This document shows, piece after piece, positions 1 through 7,703 of a DNA stretch of 21,021 nt (position 1 is the stretch's first letter; each line of letters starts with the position of its first letter). A program made the position numbers and the translations under genes. This DNA is from an uncultured Streptomyces sp. (GTDB taxonomy: Bacteria; Actinomycetota; Actinomycetes; Streptomycetales; Streptomycetaceae): the NCBI GenBank assembly GCA_946480485.1, contig CAMLJW010000032.1, forward strand, positions 1-21,021, written 5' to 3'. Below the pieces are notes generated by a model that ran no database searches, was not told where the DNA came from, and saw only the letters and a program-made list of their open reading frames with translations.

Positions 1-166
<166 letters not shown>

Positions 167-168
<2 letters not shown>

Positions 169-188
169 GCGGCTTCTCGGAGGCGCTC
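167..188 (+). terminator. Hairpin at the sucD stop codon, probable terminator
   Basis: GAGCG (167-171) pairs with CGCTC (184-188), and CTTC (173-176) pairs with GAGG (180-183) with one G.T pair, giving a bulged stem with a TCG loop followed by TT. It starts inside the sucD stop codon. There is no long U-tract, as is usual in Streptomyces. Confidence 0.45.
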
Positions 189-273
189 TTGGCCGAACGT
201 CTGGTGGGCTCGTACCCCTTGCCGGGGTGCGGGCCCACTGGCGTTTCCCGGGGCAGGTGGGCAGGGCCCTCGC

Positions 274-295
274 CCGTGCTGGTACGGCAGCACGG
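274..295. terminator. Perfect 8-bp hairpin, candidate terminator
   Basis: CCGTGCTG (274-281) and CAGCACGG (288-295) form a perfect 8-bp stem with the six-base loop GTACGG. It lies between the convergent ends of sucD and the minus-strand HTH gene and could act in either direction. No T-tract follows. Confidence 0.4.
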
Positions 296-445
296 CACCA
301 GCAAGTAGCCCCGACAGGCAACGTTCGCCCCGTCGCGACGCCCGCCACGCACTCTCGCCGCACCAGCCGAAAGCCCCAGTACGTCCGGTACGAGGACTTC
401 CGGCCCGGCACGCCGCGAGCACGCACCGGACGCCGCTCCTTGATG

Positions 446-462
446 GGCAAACGTCGTTTGCC
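446..462 (-). terminator. 17-bp palindrome just past the HTH/sigma-like gene stop
   Basis: GGCAAACG (446-453), central T, CGTTTGCC (455-462) is a perfect inverted repeat six bases beyond the minus-strand stop codon at 469-471. Its position suggests a terminator with a 7-bp stem and 3-base loop. The near-absent loop also looks like an operator, so the role is uncertain. Confidence 0.4.
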
Positions 463-468
463 GAGGCA

Positions 469-1815
469 CTAATGACTTTGTGGGACCAGTCGCTCGGCGC
501 CGTTCGTCGTTTCCGACTTGAGCTTTTCGCGCAGTTCCAGTTGACGGTGCGAGAGCGTGCCCGGAGCCGGCGGGGGCGGTACGCCGCGCACGGCCTCGCC
601 CGGAGGCACCGGCGGCTCGTAGCGGTCCGGGGCCGTTGTGAGCGTGAGCGCCGTCGAACCGATCAGCAGGGTCGTGAAGGCGAGGGCCGCGCGGGTCCAG
701 AGGCGGGCGCGGCGTTCGCTGTCCGAGCGCACGACGGCAGGTTTCGCGGTCACCTGGAACCGCTCCCTGCTCGCGAGTTGCATCAGCCGTCGCCGCAGCG
801 TGGGCGGATCCGCCAGGTTCGGGAGACGCTCGGCGATGGCCTCGCGCGCATACAGCAGCCGGTTCGCCGCCGCACGTGTGCTCGCCTGCGTCTCGGCCGC
901 GGTGTCCGGCAGGCCGAGGCCGAGCCCGTCGTGGAGGAGCAGTGTGCGCCGGTACGCGGGCGGCAGGTCCAGCAGTACGGAGAGCAGGCGGCGGTCGGCC
1001 CGGGCCGGCGGGGATTCCGGGTTACGGCTGCGGGGGCGCAGCTGGTGCCAAGGTGACATCGCGTACTCGTGTGCCGCCGCCCGTACCCACCCTGCGGGGT
1101 CCGGGTCGACCGCCACCTCGGGCCAGCGCCGCCAGGCCAGTTGGAACGCCCGCTCCATGGATTCACGCGCCAGCTTGCGGCGCCCGGTGAGGAGATACGT
1201 CTGCCGTACGAGGGTGTGGGCGCAGAAGACGTAAAGCTCGTCGAAGGCCTGAGCAGGGGTCAGGGTGGCGGTGGGATGCTCGGGGTCGGGGCCTTCGGCG
1301 GCCGGGAGTTCTGCCGTGTCGGGCAAGGCGTCGGCGGGCTCGAGGGGGCCCCCTCCCGTCTCGACCTCGGGCTTCGTCCCGACCTCGGCGCCGGCCCCGG
1401 CCCCGGCCATGGAAGCGGACGGGAAAACGGATGCGTAAGTGGGAATGGAAGTGGATGCGGCCTCAATGGTCGGTGCGGCCTCGGTGATTGATGCGGCTTT
1501 GGTGATTGGTGCGGCCTTGGCGGTGCTTGCGGCCTCCGTGAGTGGTGCGGTCTCGGTGGTGCTTGCGGTTTTGGTAGTTGATGCGGTCTGGGTGGTGGGT
1601 GCGGTCTCGGTGCTGGGTGAGGGCGCATGCAGCAGCTCTGCGTACGCTTCCCGCCTGTGCCCCCGCGGTGAGGAGCGGCCGGCCTCCCAGGAGCGCACCG
1701 TCTCGGTGGTCACGCCCAACATGACGGCGACCTGAGCCTTGCTCAGCGAGCTTGCCTCGCGCAGGCGACGACGTTTTCTTGGGGGTGGCAGCGGACTGAC
1801 AGGGTTCTGTGTCAC
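469..1815 (-). CDS. Membrane-anchored HTH protein with sigma-70 region 2/4-like domains
   Basis: The 448-residue protein starts at GTG 1813-1815 with GAAGG eight bases upstream; the frame stays open far upstream, but that part only shadows the PerM-like gene. Domains in order: an XRE-type helix-turn-helix at about 13-60 (SLSKAQVAVMLGVTTETVRSWEAGR); nine tandem six-residue repeats at 69-122 of the type T-E/K-T/A-A-P/S-T; a Gly/Glu/Pro linker to about 185; an ECF sigma region 2-like segment at 190-250 (AFQLAWRRWPEV, then PAGWVRAAAHEYA); a region 4-like segment at 271-331 (LLDLPPAYRRTLLLHDGLGL); one transmembrane helix at about 374-395; and a 50-residue tail, presumably outside. I infer a membrane-tethered DNA-binding regulator. 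Whether it contacts RNA polymerase or promoters cannot be seen here, and no cognate anti-sigma gene is adjacent. Divergent from the PerM-like gene, sharing about 100 bp of control region. Confidence 0.85.
   Translation of the reverse strand: MTQNPVSPLPPPRKRRRLREASSLSKAQVAVMLGVTTETVRSWEAGRSSPRGHRREAYAELLHAPSPSTETAPTTQTASTTKTASTTETAPLTEAASTAKAAPITKAASITEAAPTIEAASTSIPTYASVFPSASMAGAGAGAEVGTKPEVETGGGPLEPADALPDTAELPAAEGPDPEHPTATLTPAQAFDELYVFCAHTLVRQTYLLTGRRKLARESMERAFQLAWRRWPEVAVDPDPAGWVRAAAHEYAMSPWHQLRPRSRNPESPPARADRRLLSVLLDLPPAYRRTLLLHDGLGLGLPDTAAETQASTRAAANRLLYAREAIAERLPNLADPPTLRRRLMQLASRERFQVTAKPAVVRSDSERRARLWTRAALAFTTLLIGSTALTLTTAPDRYEPPVPPGEAVRGVPPPPAPGTLSHRQLELREKLKSETTNGAERLVPQSH
1450..1611 (-). 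repeat. Nine in-frame 18-bp tandem repeats (hinge of the HTH/sigma-like protein)
   Basis: 162 bp encode exactly nine six-residue units (TETAPT, TQTAST, TKTAST, TETAPL, TEAAST, AKAAPI, TKAASI, TEAAPT, IEAAST). The array separates the N-terminal HTH from the sigma-like part. Codons here use A and T in third position more than the flanks do. Confidence 0.85.
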
Positions 1816-1920
1816 TAGGTGCGCCTTCGTGTGTGCGAGTACATAAACGTATATTGGGCGACACGTCCCAGGTTTGCCTGTTGCGCCGGGAATGCATGGG
1901 TCATTGGGAGCATGGCGGGC
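1816..1920. promoter_or_regulatory. Divergent promoter region between the HTH/sigma-like and PerM-like genes
   Basis: About 100 bp separate the two divergent start codons. An AT-rich patch (1841-1855) includes TATATT at 1850-1855 on the plus strand, a good -10 match with only a poor -35, and TACGTT/TATGTA on the minus strand. This is the obvious place for control of both genes. Promoter assignment is by sequence match only. Confidence 0.4.
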
Positions 1921-3870
1921 GTGACCCACATGACCGACCGCAGCCCCTCGTTGCCGCCCCTGCTCAGCCGGACGCGTGACTGGTCGTCCGGACTGGGCGC
2001 CGGACTCATGCTCGGCGCGCTCGCGGCAGCTGCGGGGCTCGGTTCGTTCGCCACGCTCGTCATGTTCCTGTGGATCAGCTCGCCCTACCCGGACAGTGGT
2101 CCGGGCGGGGCGCTGCACCTCGCCGCCGCGCTGTGGTTGCTCGCGCACGGCGCCGATCTCATCCGCACCGACACGCTCTCCGGTGTGCCCGCGCCTGTAG
2201 GCGTCACCCCGCTGCTGCTGATCGCGCTGCCGGCGTGGCTGGTGCATCGGGCGGCGCGCGACGCGGCGGAGAGGGACGAGGGGGAGAGAAGCGAGGGGGA
2301 GAGGGATGAGGAAGAGAGCGCGATGGCCGCCGTCCGTGGCGCGTGGGGCGGCGTGGTGGCGGGCTACCTGTCGGTCGGCGCGTCTGCCGCGCTGTACGCC
2401 TCGGGTGGTGAGCTGCGCCCGTCGTGGTGGGCGGTGGCCGTATGGCCGCCGCTGCTCGTCGTGGTCGCGGCGGGTGCCGGGGTGTGGACAGCGTACGGGC
2501 GCCCGCACGGGACCCTGCCACCACTCGTGCGCCGTGCTCTCGACGCCCTTCCCGCCGGTGTACGCCGCCTTCTCGCCGACGGTGTTTTCGCGACGGCCGG
2601 GCACGCCGCGGGGGCCGGGGCGGCGGTGCTCGTCGGGGGCGGAGCCGTGCTCGTGGGTACGTCGTTGGTGTGGCACGGTGGGTCGACGGGTGAGTCGTTC
2701 CTGCAGCTCACCGAGGCGTGGTCGGGGAGGTTCGCCGTACTGCTGCTGGCGCTGGCGCTCCTGCCGAACGCGGCCGTGTGGGCCGCGGCGTACGCGCTCG
2801 GGCCGGGCTTCCTCCTTGGCACCGGGCACGCGACGGGGCCGCTGATGTCGTCTCCCGCGCCGATGTTGCCGCCCTTCCCGCTGCTGGCCGCGGTACCGGG
2901 GGCGGGTCCGGGGACGCCGCCGAACTGGGCCGCGGGAGCGGTGCCGCTGGCCGCGGGGGTGGCGGTGGCCTGGTTTGTGGTGGCGGCGGGGGTGCCGAGG
3001 GTGCCTGGACGTGGGGGCTCGGGGCCGGCCGCCGAGGCGCACGAGGGCGCGGGTTCGGCGGCCGCCGTGCGGGGCCGTGTCGGGGCGGCGGGTCCGGGAG
3101 TGTCCGGTCCCAGGAAGGCGGGTACGGCGGCGGCGACGTCGGTGGTGTCCGCACCCGTCGATGGCTGGTCGCTCGGGCGGACCGTCGGGACCATGGCGCT
3201 AGGGGCTGCTTTGTGCGGGCTCGCCCTCGCGGCCCTCGCCGCACTGGCCGGCGGACCCCTCGGAGTGGCCGCGCTGGCCGCCTTCGGCCCCGTGTGGTGG
3301 CAGACGGGACCGGCGGCGGCGGGCTGGATCGCGGCAGTGGGAGTACCGGTGGCGCTGGTAATGCGGGCTTGGCGGCTGCGAGCGCAGAAGCCCCGGACCA
3401 ACCGGACCGAGTCCCGGACCAAGTCCCGGACCGAGTCCCGGACCATGTCACACGAGCCTGAGACTGACTCACACGATCGTCAGGCGCCCAACCTCCGGGC
3501 CCCCGACTCGGCCCCCGACCTTGCCCCCGAGCCGCACACGCGCGGGCGGCGCCCGGTGTGGCTGCTCTCGCCCAGGGCCTGGTTCTCCTGGGTACGGCTC
3601 CCTCGTGGCCGTCGTCGGCACAGGCAACCACCACCCACTCCCGACGATGCCGGGTTCGAGCCGTACGACTTCCTCCCCTCCACCTCCTCAGCCCCGTTCG
3701 ACTCGCTCTGGCATGACGACGCCTTCCGCGAGACCCGCCGGGCCGCGCTCAAGCAGGCGCCCACCGAGGCGACCGGAACCACGGCCGAAGCTGCCGGGGC
3801 CGCCGGAGCCAGGAAACCCGAGGGCGCCGCCATGGACGCAGACCGCACTGGGCCTCCGGACCCCTCATGA
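1921..3870 (+). CDS. PerM-like (DUF6350) multi-spanning membrane protein
   Basis: I call the start GTG 1921, ten bases after GGGAG, giving 649 residues; ATG 1912 and ATG 1930 are in-frame alternatives. About nine or ten hydrophobic segments run through residues 25-480, the first containing [30 protein letters not shown], followed by the [24 protein letters not shown] motif typical of this family. Residues 480-649 form a basic, then Pro/Asp-rich cytoplasmic tail ([12 protein letters not shown]). Position next to purN-purH and after sucCD matches Mycobacterium tuberculosis perM (Rv0955), a membrane protein reported to support cell division under stress. A division role here is inference from family and synteny. 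Two charged or basic tandem repeats (about residues 117-132 and 495-510) look like recent expansions. Ends convergent with the next gene. Confidence 0.85.
   Translation: MTHMTDRSPSLPPLLSRTRDWSSGLGAGLMLGALAAAAGLGSFATLVMFLWISSPYPDSGPGGALHLAAALWLLAHGADLIRTDTLSGVPAPVGVTPLLLIALPAWLVHRAARDAAERDEGERSEGERDEEESAMAAVRGAWGGVVAGYLSVGASAALYASGGELRPSWWAVAVWPPLLVVVAAGAGVWTAYGRPHGTLPPLVRRALDALPAGVRRLLADGVFATAGHAAGAGAAVLVGGGAVLVGTSLVWHGGSTGESFLQLTEAWSGRFAVLLLALALLPNAAVWAAAYALGPGFLLGTGHATGPLMSSPAPMLPPFPLLAAVPGAGPGTPPNWAAGAVPLAAGVAVAWFVVAAGVPRVPGRGGSGPAAEAHEGAGSAAAVRGRVGAAGPGVSGPRKAGTAAATSVVSAPVDGWSLGRTVGTMALGAALCGLALAALAALAGGPLGVAALAAFGPVWWQTGPAAAGWIAAVGVPVALVMRAWRLRAQKPRTNRTESRTKSRTESRTMSHEPETDSHDRQAPNLRAPDSAPDLAPEPHTRGRRPVWLLSPRAWFSWVRLPRGRRRHRQPPPTPDDAGFEPYDFLPSTSSAPFDSLWHDDAFRETRRAALKQAPTEATGTTAEAAGAAGARKPEGAAMDADRTGPPDPS
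3403..3450 (+). repeat. Four 12-bp tandem repeats in the PerM-like C-terminal tail
   Basis: The unit CGGACCGAGTCC occurs at 3403-3414, 3415-3426 (one change), 3427-3438 and degenerately at 3439-3450. It encodes the basic repeat [16 protein letters not shown] just after the last transmembrane helix. Confidence 0.8.
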
Positions 3871-4000
3871 CGACGTCTCAGGGCCGAGCGCGGCTTCAGC
3901 GGGCCCGCATGGGCTGCCCGGGGTCGATGCGCGATGGGATGCCCGGCTCGCCCCGAGAAGGCGGGTGCCGGGCGGACGCCCCGCACTCGAAGGGTCGCGC

Positions 4001-4032
4001 GGTCCCGGCCGCCCGAGGAGCGGCACGGGACC
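4001..4032. terminator. Strong bidirectional terminator between convergent genes
   Basis: GGTCCCG-GCCGC (4001-4012) pairs with GCGGC-(A)-CGGGACC (4020-4032): 12 bp with one bulged A and the loop CCGAGGA. It lies between the PerM-like stop (3870) and the minus-strand stop at 4043. A weaker hairpin at 3965-3986 (GTGC/GCAC and GGGC/GCCC around a C-C mismatch) accompanies it. Confidence 0.65.
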
Positions 4033-4042
4033 GGACACGGGC

Positions 4043-4831
4043 TCAGTCGCGCGTGCCCAGCAAGCCCCGCAGGTCTTCCGGGAGGAGCTTGTCGCAGGAC
4101 TGCTTCGACGTGTTCGTGAGCGCGTCGTTCACGCACGTGTAGTAGTCGCGGTAGACAAGCTGGGCCGTGAACGTGGCCGCGACCATGGCGAGGGCCAGCG
4201 ATGCCGTGACCAGGCCGCTGATCGCCGCCGTGCTCTGGGGCCTGCCCCCGGAGGCGGGCGCCGGGGTGTCCGGGTCCGGAGTACGGGACTTGGCGCGCAG
4301 GGCACTGATGCCCCAGTACAGGGCCAGCGCGCCGAGCAGCAGCGCCACGTACGGCCAGCTGAACAGTGCGAAGAAGAACGCCCACATGCCGGAGAGCAAC
4401 GCATAGCGCGCGCGCCGATGGGCCGGGTTCGCCGGGTCCCAGCGCAGACCGGAACCGGGACCGCCGGCTCCTTCCGGACCACCCTGCCCGCCGGGCCCGT
4501 CCGAGGAGCCCGGCCGGTCACCGAAGCCGCCGCCATGCTCGCGCCCCGGCTGCCGGTCGCTCCACTGGCTGCCCCACGGTGAGCGGCCGCCTTCACCCTG
4601 CCCGTCGCCCGACCCCTGCCCGCGCCTGGGCCGCCGAGGCTGCCACGGCCGGTCGGGCGTGCCCTCCGGGGGCGGGGCGAAGGGGTTGTCGTCCGAGGGG
4701 GCTGGCGGCTGCGGGCCCGAGGACCCGTCCTCGGGCCTCTCAGAGCCGCCGGAGCCGCCTTCCTCGGGCGTCGAACCCTCACCCTCGCGCGGCGGCGTGG
4801 CCGACGAGGACGGCGGCCGCTCACGCAACAC
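4043..4831 (-). CDS. Pro/Gly-rich N-terminus, three-helix membrane protein of unknown function
   Basis: I start this at GTG 4829-4831 because GGGAAGGA lies just upstream; TTG 4826-4828 has better spacing (six bases), and ATG 5015-5017 would add 62 residues with weaker support. From the GTG it is 262 residues. Residues 1-130 are disordered, rich in Pro, Gly, Ser and acidic residues ([20 protein letters not shown]). Then comes [17 protein letters not shown], two adjacent transmembrane helices (about 143-177, containing [31 protein letters not shown] as the core), a Pro-rich loop, and a third helix (203-226). The C-terminal tail has two cysteines (233 and 246), possibly a disulfide if extracytoplasmic. 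I know the type as a conserved actinobacterial membrane protein but can assign no function. Convergent with the PerM-like gene and divergent from purN. Confidence 0.75.
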   Translation of the reverse strand: MLRERPPSSSATPPREGEGSTPEEGGSGGSERPEDGSSGPQPPAPSDDNPFAPPPEGTPDRPWQPRRPRRGQGSGDGQGEGGRSPWGSQWSDRQPGREHGGGFGDRPGSSDGPGGQGGPEGAGGPGSGLRWDPANPAHRRARYALLSGMWAFFFALFSWPYVALLLGALALYWGISALRAKSRTPDPDTPAPASGGRPQSTAAISGLVTASLALAMVAATFTAQLVYRDYYTCVNDALTNTSKQSCDKLLPEDLRGLLGTRD

Positions 4832-5036
4832 AAGTCCTTCCCGCGGGCCGCCCTGCGCGGCCCCGGACGGACGGCCGAACGCGAAGGGCAACGACGGGAC
4901 GAAGGAAGGTCCCAAGGTCGGGTCGAGCGCACCCCGCCCCCCTCCTCCCGCGGCACCCGAAGGGCCGGACGCGGAGGAAGGGAGGAGTCGGAGGAGTCGG
5001 AGGCTGCGGTCCGGCATCAGGTGTGCGTCTTCCCCT

Positions 5037-5103
5037 TGGTGGATCGGGTCTGGTCGATCGGTCTGGTCGATCGGGTCTTGTGGATCAGGTTGGTCAAGCG
5101 AGC
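5037..5103. repeat. Five degenerate 13-14 bp tandem repeats upstream of the membrane-protein gene
   Basis: Copies: TGGTGGATCGGGTC (5037-5050), TGGTCGATCGGTC (5051-5063), TGGTCGATCGGGTC (5064-5077), TTGTGGATCAGGT (5078-5090), TGGTCAAGCGAGC (5091-5103). The 13/14-bp alternation breaks the reading frame, so unlike the coding repeats nearby this array is probably non-coding. It lies between the divergent membrane-protein and purN genes. Confidence 0.75.
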
Positions 5104-5272
5104 TGGTGGAGCGGCGGACGTCCTGTCCGAGTTTCGTCCTCGTCCCTGGTGAACGTCCCATACGCGGAAGGCGTTCCCCTGGCGAAGACAGTTCCCCGGG
5201 CGGATCCTCCCCAGACGCTACCTTCCAGCCACGCCCCCGTCCCGTGGGGGGCCGCCCAGTGTGCCGGTATCG

Positions 5273-5300
5273 TTGCTGACGGTCGGCCGCTTCGTAAACT
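5273..5300 (+). promoter_or_regulatory. Candidate purN-purH promoter
   Basis: TTGCTG (5273-5278), a 16-base spacer and TAAACT (5295-5300) resemble a housekeeping sigma (HrdB) promoter, leaving a leader of about 60 bases before the purN GTG. I see no riboswitch signature in this leader. Confidence 0.4.
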
Positions 5301-5368
5301 TCCCCGCATCAGGGGGTGTGAAGCATTCGTACGACCGGACACACGCTCTCCCGAGAAAGGGCCTCGCT

Positions 5369-5992
5369 GTGGCCAAGCGCCTCGTCGTGCTGGTCTCCGG
5401 ATCCGGTACGAACCTGCAGGCTCTCCTCGACGCGATCGCCATGCGCGGGACGGCCGTCTACGGAGCTGAGATCGTCGCGGTCGGCGCCGACCGCACGGGC
5501 ATCGAAGGCCTGGCGCGCGCCGAGCGCGCGGGCCTGCCCACCTTCGTGTGCCGCGTGAAGGACTACGGGACCAGGGACGAGTGGGACAGGGCGCTGACCG
5601 AGGCCACGGCGGCGTACGAGCCGGATCTCGTCATCTCGGCCGGGTTCATGAAGATCGTGGGCAAGGAGTTCCTGGCCCGTTTCGGCGGCCGGTTCGTGAA
5701 CACCCACCCCGCACTGCTGCCCAGCTTCCCGGGAGCGCACGGCGTCCGTGACGCACTCTTGTACGGCGTGAAGGTCACCGGTTGCAGCGTCCACTTCGTC
5801 GACGACGGTGTCGACACCGGCCCGATCATCGCTCAGGGCGTAGTCGAGGTCCGCGACGAGGACTACGAGGACGAGGGTGCCGCTCTTCATGAGCGCATCA
5901 AAGAAGTCGAGCGAAGGCTGCTCGTCGATGTCGTGGGGCGGCTCGCCCGCCACGGCTATCGCATTGAGGGACGAAAGGTAGTTATCCCGTGA
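5369..5992 (+). CDS. purN: Phosphoribosylglycinamide formyltransferase
   Basis: PurN transfers the formyl group of 10-formyl-tetrahydrofolate to GAR, the third step of de novo purine synthesis. The 207-residue product (E. coli PurN is 212) starts at GTG 5369 with GAGAAAGGG about eight bases upstream; the open frame extends to 5261 without support. The N-terminal phosphate loop [14 protein letters not shown] is at 8-20. The catalytic set is present: N111 and H113 in [12 protein letters not shown], and D149 in DDGVDTGPI, equivalent to E. coli Asn106, His108 and Asp144. The stop TGA overlaps the purH start by four bases (GTGA), so the two genes are translationally coupled in one operon. Confidence 0.97.
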   Translation: MAKRLVVLVSGSGTNLQALLDAIAMRGTAVYGAEIVAVGADRTGIEGLARAERAGLPTFVCRVKDYGTRDEWDRALTEATAAYEPDLVISAGFMKIVGKEFLARFGGRFVNTHPALLPSFPGAHGVRDALLYGVKVTGCSVHFVDDGVDTGPIIAQGVVEVRDEDYEDEGAALHERIKEVERRLLVDVVGRLARHGYRIEGRKVVIP

Positions 5993-7614
5993 CCGCAGGG
6001 ACAGGGACAGGGACCGCCGGGACCGCAGGGACCCCAGGTACAGGGACCTCTGAAAACTCTGAAGGCACCAAGCGGCCAATCCGCCGCGCGCTGGTCAGCG
6101 TCTATGACAAGACCGGGCTCGAAGATCTCGCGCGAGGCCTGCACGAGGCCGGCGTCGAACTCGTCTCCACCGGCTCCACCGCCGCGAAGATCGCCGCGGC
6201 CGGCGTTCCGGTCACCAAGGTCGAGGAACTCACCGGCTTCCCCGAGTGTTTGGACGGCCGGGTCAAGACCCTGCACCCCAAGGTCCACGCGGGCATTCTC
6301 GCCGACCTGCGCCTGACGGACCATCAGCGGCAGCTGGCCGAGCTGGGCGTCGAGCCGTTCCAGCTGGTGATCGTCAACCTCTATCCCTTCCGCGAGACCG
6401 TGGCCTCGGGCGCCTCGCCGGACGAGTGCGTCGAGCAGATCGACATCGGCGGCCCGTCGATGGTCCGCGCCGCAGCCAAGAACCATCCGTCGGTCGCGGT
6501 CGTCACCAGCCCCGCCCGGTACGCCGACGTTCTCGCCGCGACCAAGGACGGCGGCTTCGACCTGGCCACGCGCAAGCGGCTGGCGGCGGAGGCCTTCCAG
6601 CACACGGCCGCGTACGACGTCGCCGTCGCCTCCTGGTTCGCGAGCGAGTACGCCCCCGTCGACGACTCGGACTTCCCCGATTTCATCGGCGCCACCTTCG
6701 AGCGCCGCAGCACCCTGCGCTACGGCGAGAACCCGCACCAGGGCGCCGCGCTGTACGTCGACGGCACAGGCGGCCTGGCGGACGCCGAGCAGCTGCACGG
6801 CAAGGAGATGTCGTACAACAACTACACGGACACGGACGCCGCGCGCCGTGCCGCGTACGACCACGACGAGCCCTGCGTCGCGATCATCAAGCACGCCAAC
6901 CCCTGCGGCATCGCGATCGGCGCGGACGTCGCCGAGGCGCACCGTAAGGCGCACGCCTGCGACACGGCCTCCGCGTACGGCGGCGTGATCGCCGTCAACC
7001 GGCCGGTGTCCAAGGCGATGGCCGAGCAGGTCGCCGAGATCTTCACCGAGGTCATCGTCGCGCCCGACTACGAGGACGGCGCCCTCGAAGCCCTCACCAA
7101 GAAGAAGAACATCCGCGTTCTTCGCGCCCCCGAGGGCCCGTCCGCCGGCGTCGAGGTCAAGCAGATCGACGGCGGCCGCCTCCTCCAGGTCGCCGACCGC
7201 CTCCAGGCCGACGGCGACGACCCCTCGTCCTGGACCCTTGCCACAGGTGACGCGCTGTCGCCGGCCGAACTGGCGGAGCTGGCCTTCGCCTGGAAGGCCT
7301 GCCGTGCGGTCAAGTCCAACGCCATCCTGCTCGCCAAGGGCGGCGCCTCGGTCGGTGTGGGGATGGGGCAGGTCAACCGCGTCGACTCCGCGAAGCTCGC
7401 GGTCGAGCGGGCCGGCGAGGAGCGCGCCCGCGGTTCGTACGCGGCGTCGGACGCCTTCTTCCCCTTCCCCGACGGTCTGGAGATCCTGACCACGGCCGGC
7501 ATCAGGGCCGTGGTCCAGCCTGGCGGTTCCGTCCGCGACGAGCTGGTGGTCGAGGCAGCGGAGAAGGCGGGCGTGACCATGTACTTCACGGGGACCCGGC
7601 ACTTCTTCCACTGA
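5989..7614 (+). CDS. purH: Bifunctional AICAR transformylase / IMP cyclohydrolase
   Basis: PurH carries out the last two steps of IMP synthesis, formylating AICAR (ZMP) with 10-formyl-tetrahydrofolate and then closing the ring. The gene starts at GTG 5989, overlapping purN by four bases; 541 residues, normal for the family. The cyclohydrolase (MGS-like) domain covers about 30-225 with [19 protein letters not shown] and [16 protein letters not shown] (89-104). The transformylase domain follows with RYGENPHQ (244-251), the catalytic Lys-His pair in [11 protein letters not shown] (K301, H302), and the diagnostic C-terminus RHFFH. The first 20 residues are an unusual Thr/Gly/Ala repeat before the conserved domain begins. 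When 10-formyl-tetrahydrofolate is short its substrate ZMP accumulates, the signal that the glyA leader appears built to read. Confidence 0.97.
   Translation: MTAGTGTGTAGTAGTPGTGTSENSEGTKRPIRRALVSVYDKTGLEDLARGLHEAGVELVSTGSTAAKIAAAGVPVTKVEELTGFPECLDGRVKTLHPKVHAGILADLRLTDHQRQLAELGVEPFQLVIVNLYPFRETVASGASPDECVEQIDIGGPSMVRAAAKNHPSVAVVTSPARYADVLAATKDGGFDLATRKRLAAEAFQHTAAYDVAVASWFASEYAPVDDSDFPDFIGATFERRSTLRYGENPHQGAALYVDGTGGLADAEQLHGKEMSYNNYTDTDAARRAAYDHDEPCVAIIKHANPCGIAIGADVAEAHRKAHACDTASAYGGVIAVNRPVSKAMAEQVAEIFTEVIVAPDYEDGALEALTKKKNIRVLRAPEGPSAGVEVKQIDGGRLLQVADRLQADGDDPSSWTLATGDALSPAELAELAFAWKACRAVKSNAILLAKGGASVGVGMGQVNRVDSAKLAVERAGEERARGSYAASDAFFPFPDGLEILTTAGIRAVVQPGGSVRDELVVEAAEKAGVTMYFTGTRHFFH
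5995..6055 (+). repeat. GGGAC-based simple repeat encoding the PurH N-terminal extension
   Basis: The stretch is built of GGGACA and GGGACC units and encodes [19 protein letters not shown]. It lies between the start codon and the first conserved residues ([12 protein letters not shown]). Most PurH proteins start close to that motif, so this looks like a repeat-expanded tail. Confidence 0.7.
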
Positions 7615-7653
7615 GGCTTTGCCCCCCGGGCCCGCCTGGGACACCGAGGTCGT

Positions 7654-7684
7654 CCCGGCCGGCGCGCGCTCGCGCCCGGCCGGG
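7654..7684. terminator. Bidirectional terminator between purH and the kinase gene
   Basis: CCCGGCCGGCGCG (7654-7666) pairs with CGCG-(C)-CCGGCCGGG (7671-7684): 13 bp with one bulged C and the loop CGCT. It is followed by CTTCCT on the plus strand. It separates the convergent purH and kinase genes. Confidence 0.75.
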
Positions 7685-7703
7685 CTTCCTCCTGCCACCG
7701 CCG

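Larger units (their letters stand above)
169..468. other. 300-bp intergenic region between convergent sucD and the HTH/sigma-like gene
   Basis: No convincing gene is present; the short frames on both strands are Arg/Pro-rich and lack a ribosome binding site. It holds three hairpins (167-188, 274-295, 446-462), as expected between convergent genes. I see nothing else in it. Confidence 0.6.
4832..5368. other. Upstream region shared by the membrane protein (-) and purN (+)
   Basis: If the membrane-protein start is 4831, 537 bp separate it from purN; if 5017, about 350. It holds the 13-14 bp repeats at 5037-5103, a small hairpin (CCCCC 5234-5238 with GGGGG further on), and a candidate purN promoter at 5273-5300. 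Bases 4832-5017 could be coding on the minus strand. I see no other gene. Confidence 0.5.

Noticed and set aside
1450..1611. CRISPR-like array from repeated 18-bp units
   Set aside because: Units are contiguous without spacers and keep an open reading frame.
1816..3042. N-terminal extension of the HTH/sigma-like frame into the PerM-like gene
   Set aside because: GTG 1815 has a ribosome binding site and the HTH starts right after it; the extension is Arg/Pro-rich antisense of PerM codons.
3867..4142. Small plus-strand frame beginning ATGACGACG at the end of the PerM-like gene
   Set aside because: No domain or sensible composition, it overlaps the terminator and the end of the opposite gene.
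5261..5368. Longer purN starting at ATG 5261
   Set aside because: Adds 36 residues not seen in PurN, and the promoter-like elements at 5273-5300 lie within it; GTG 5369 has a proper ribosome binding site.
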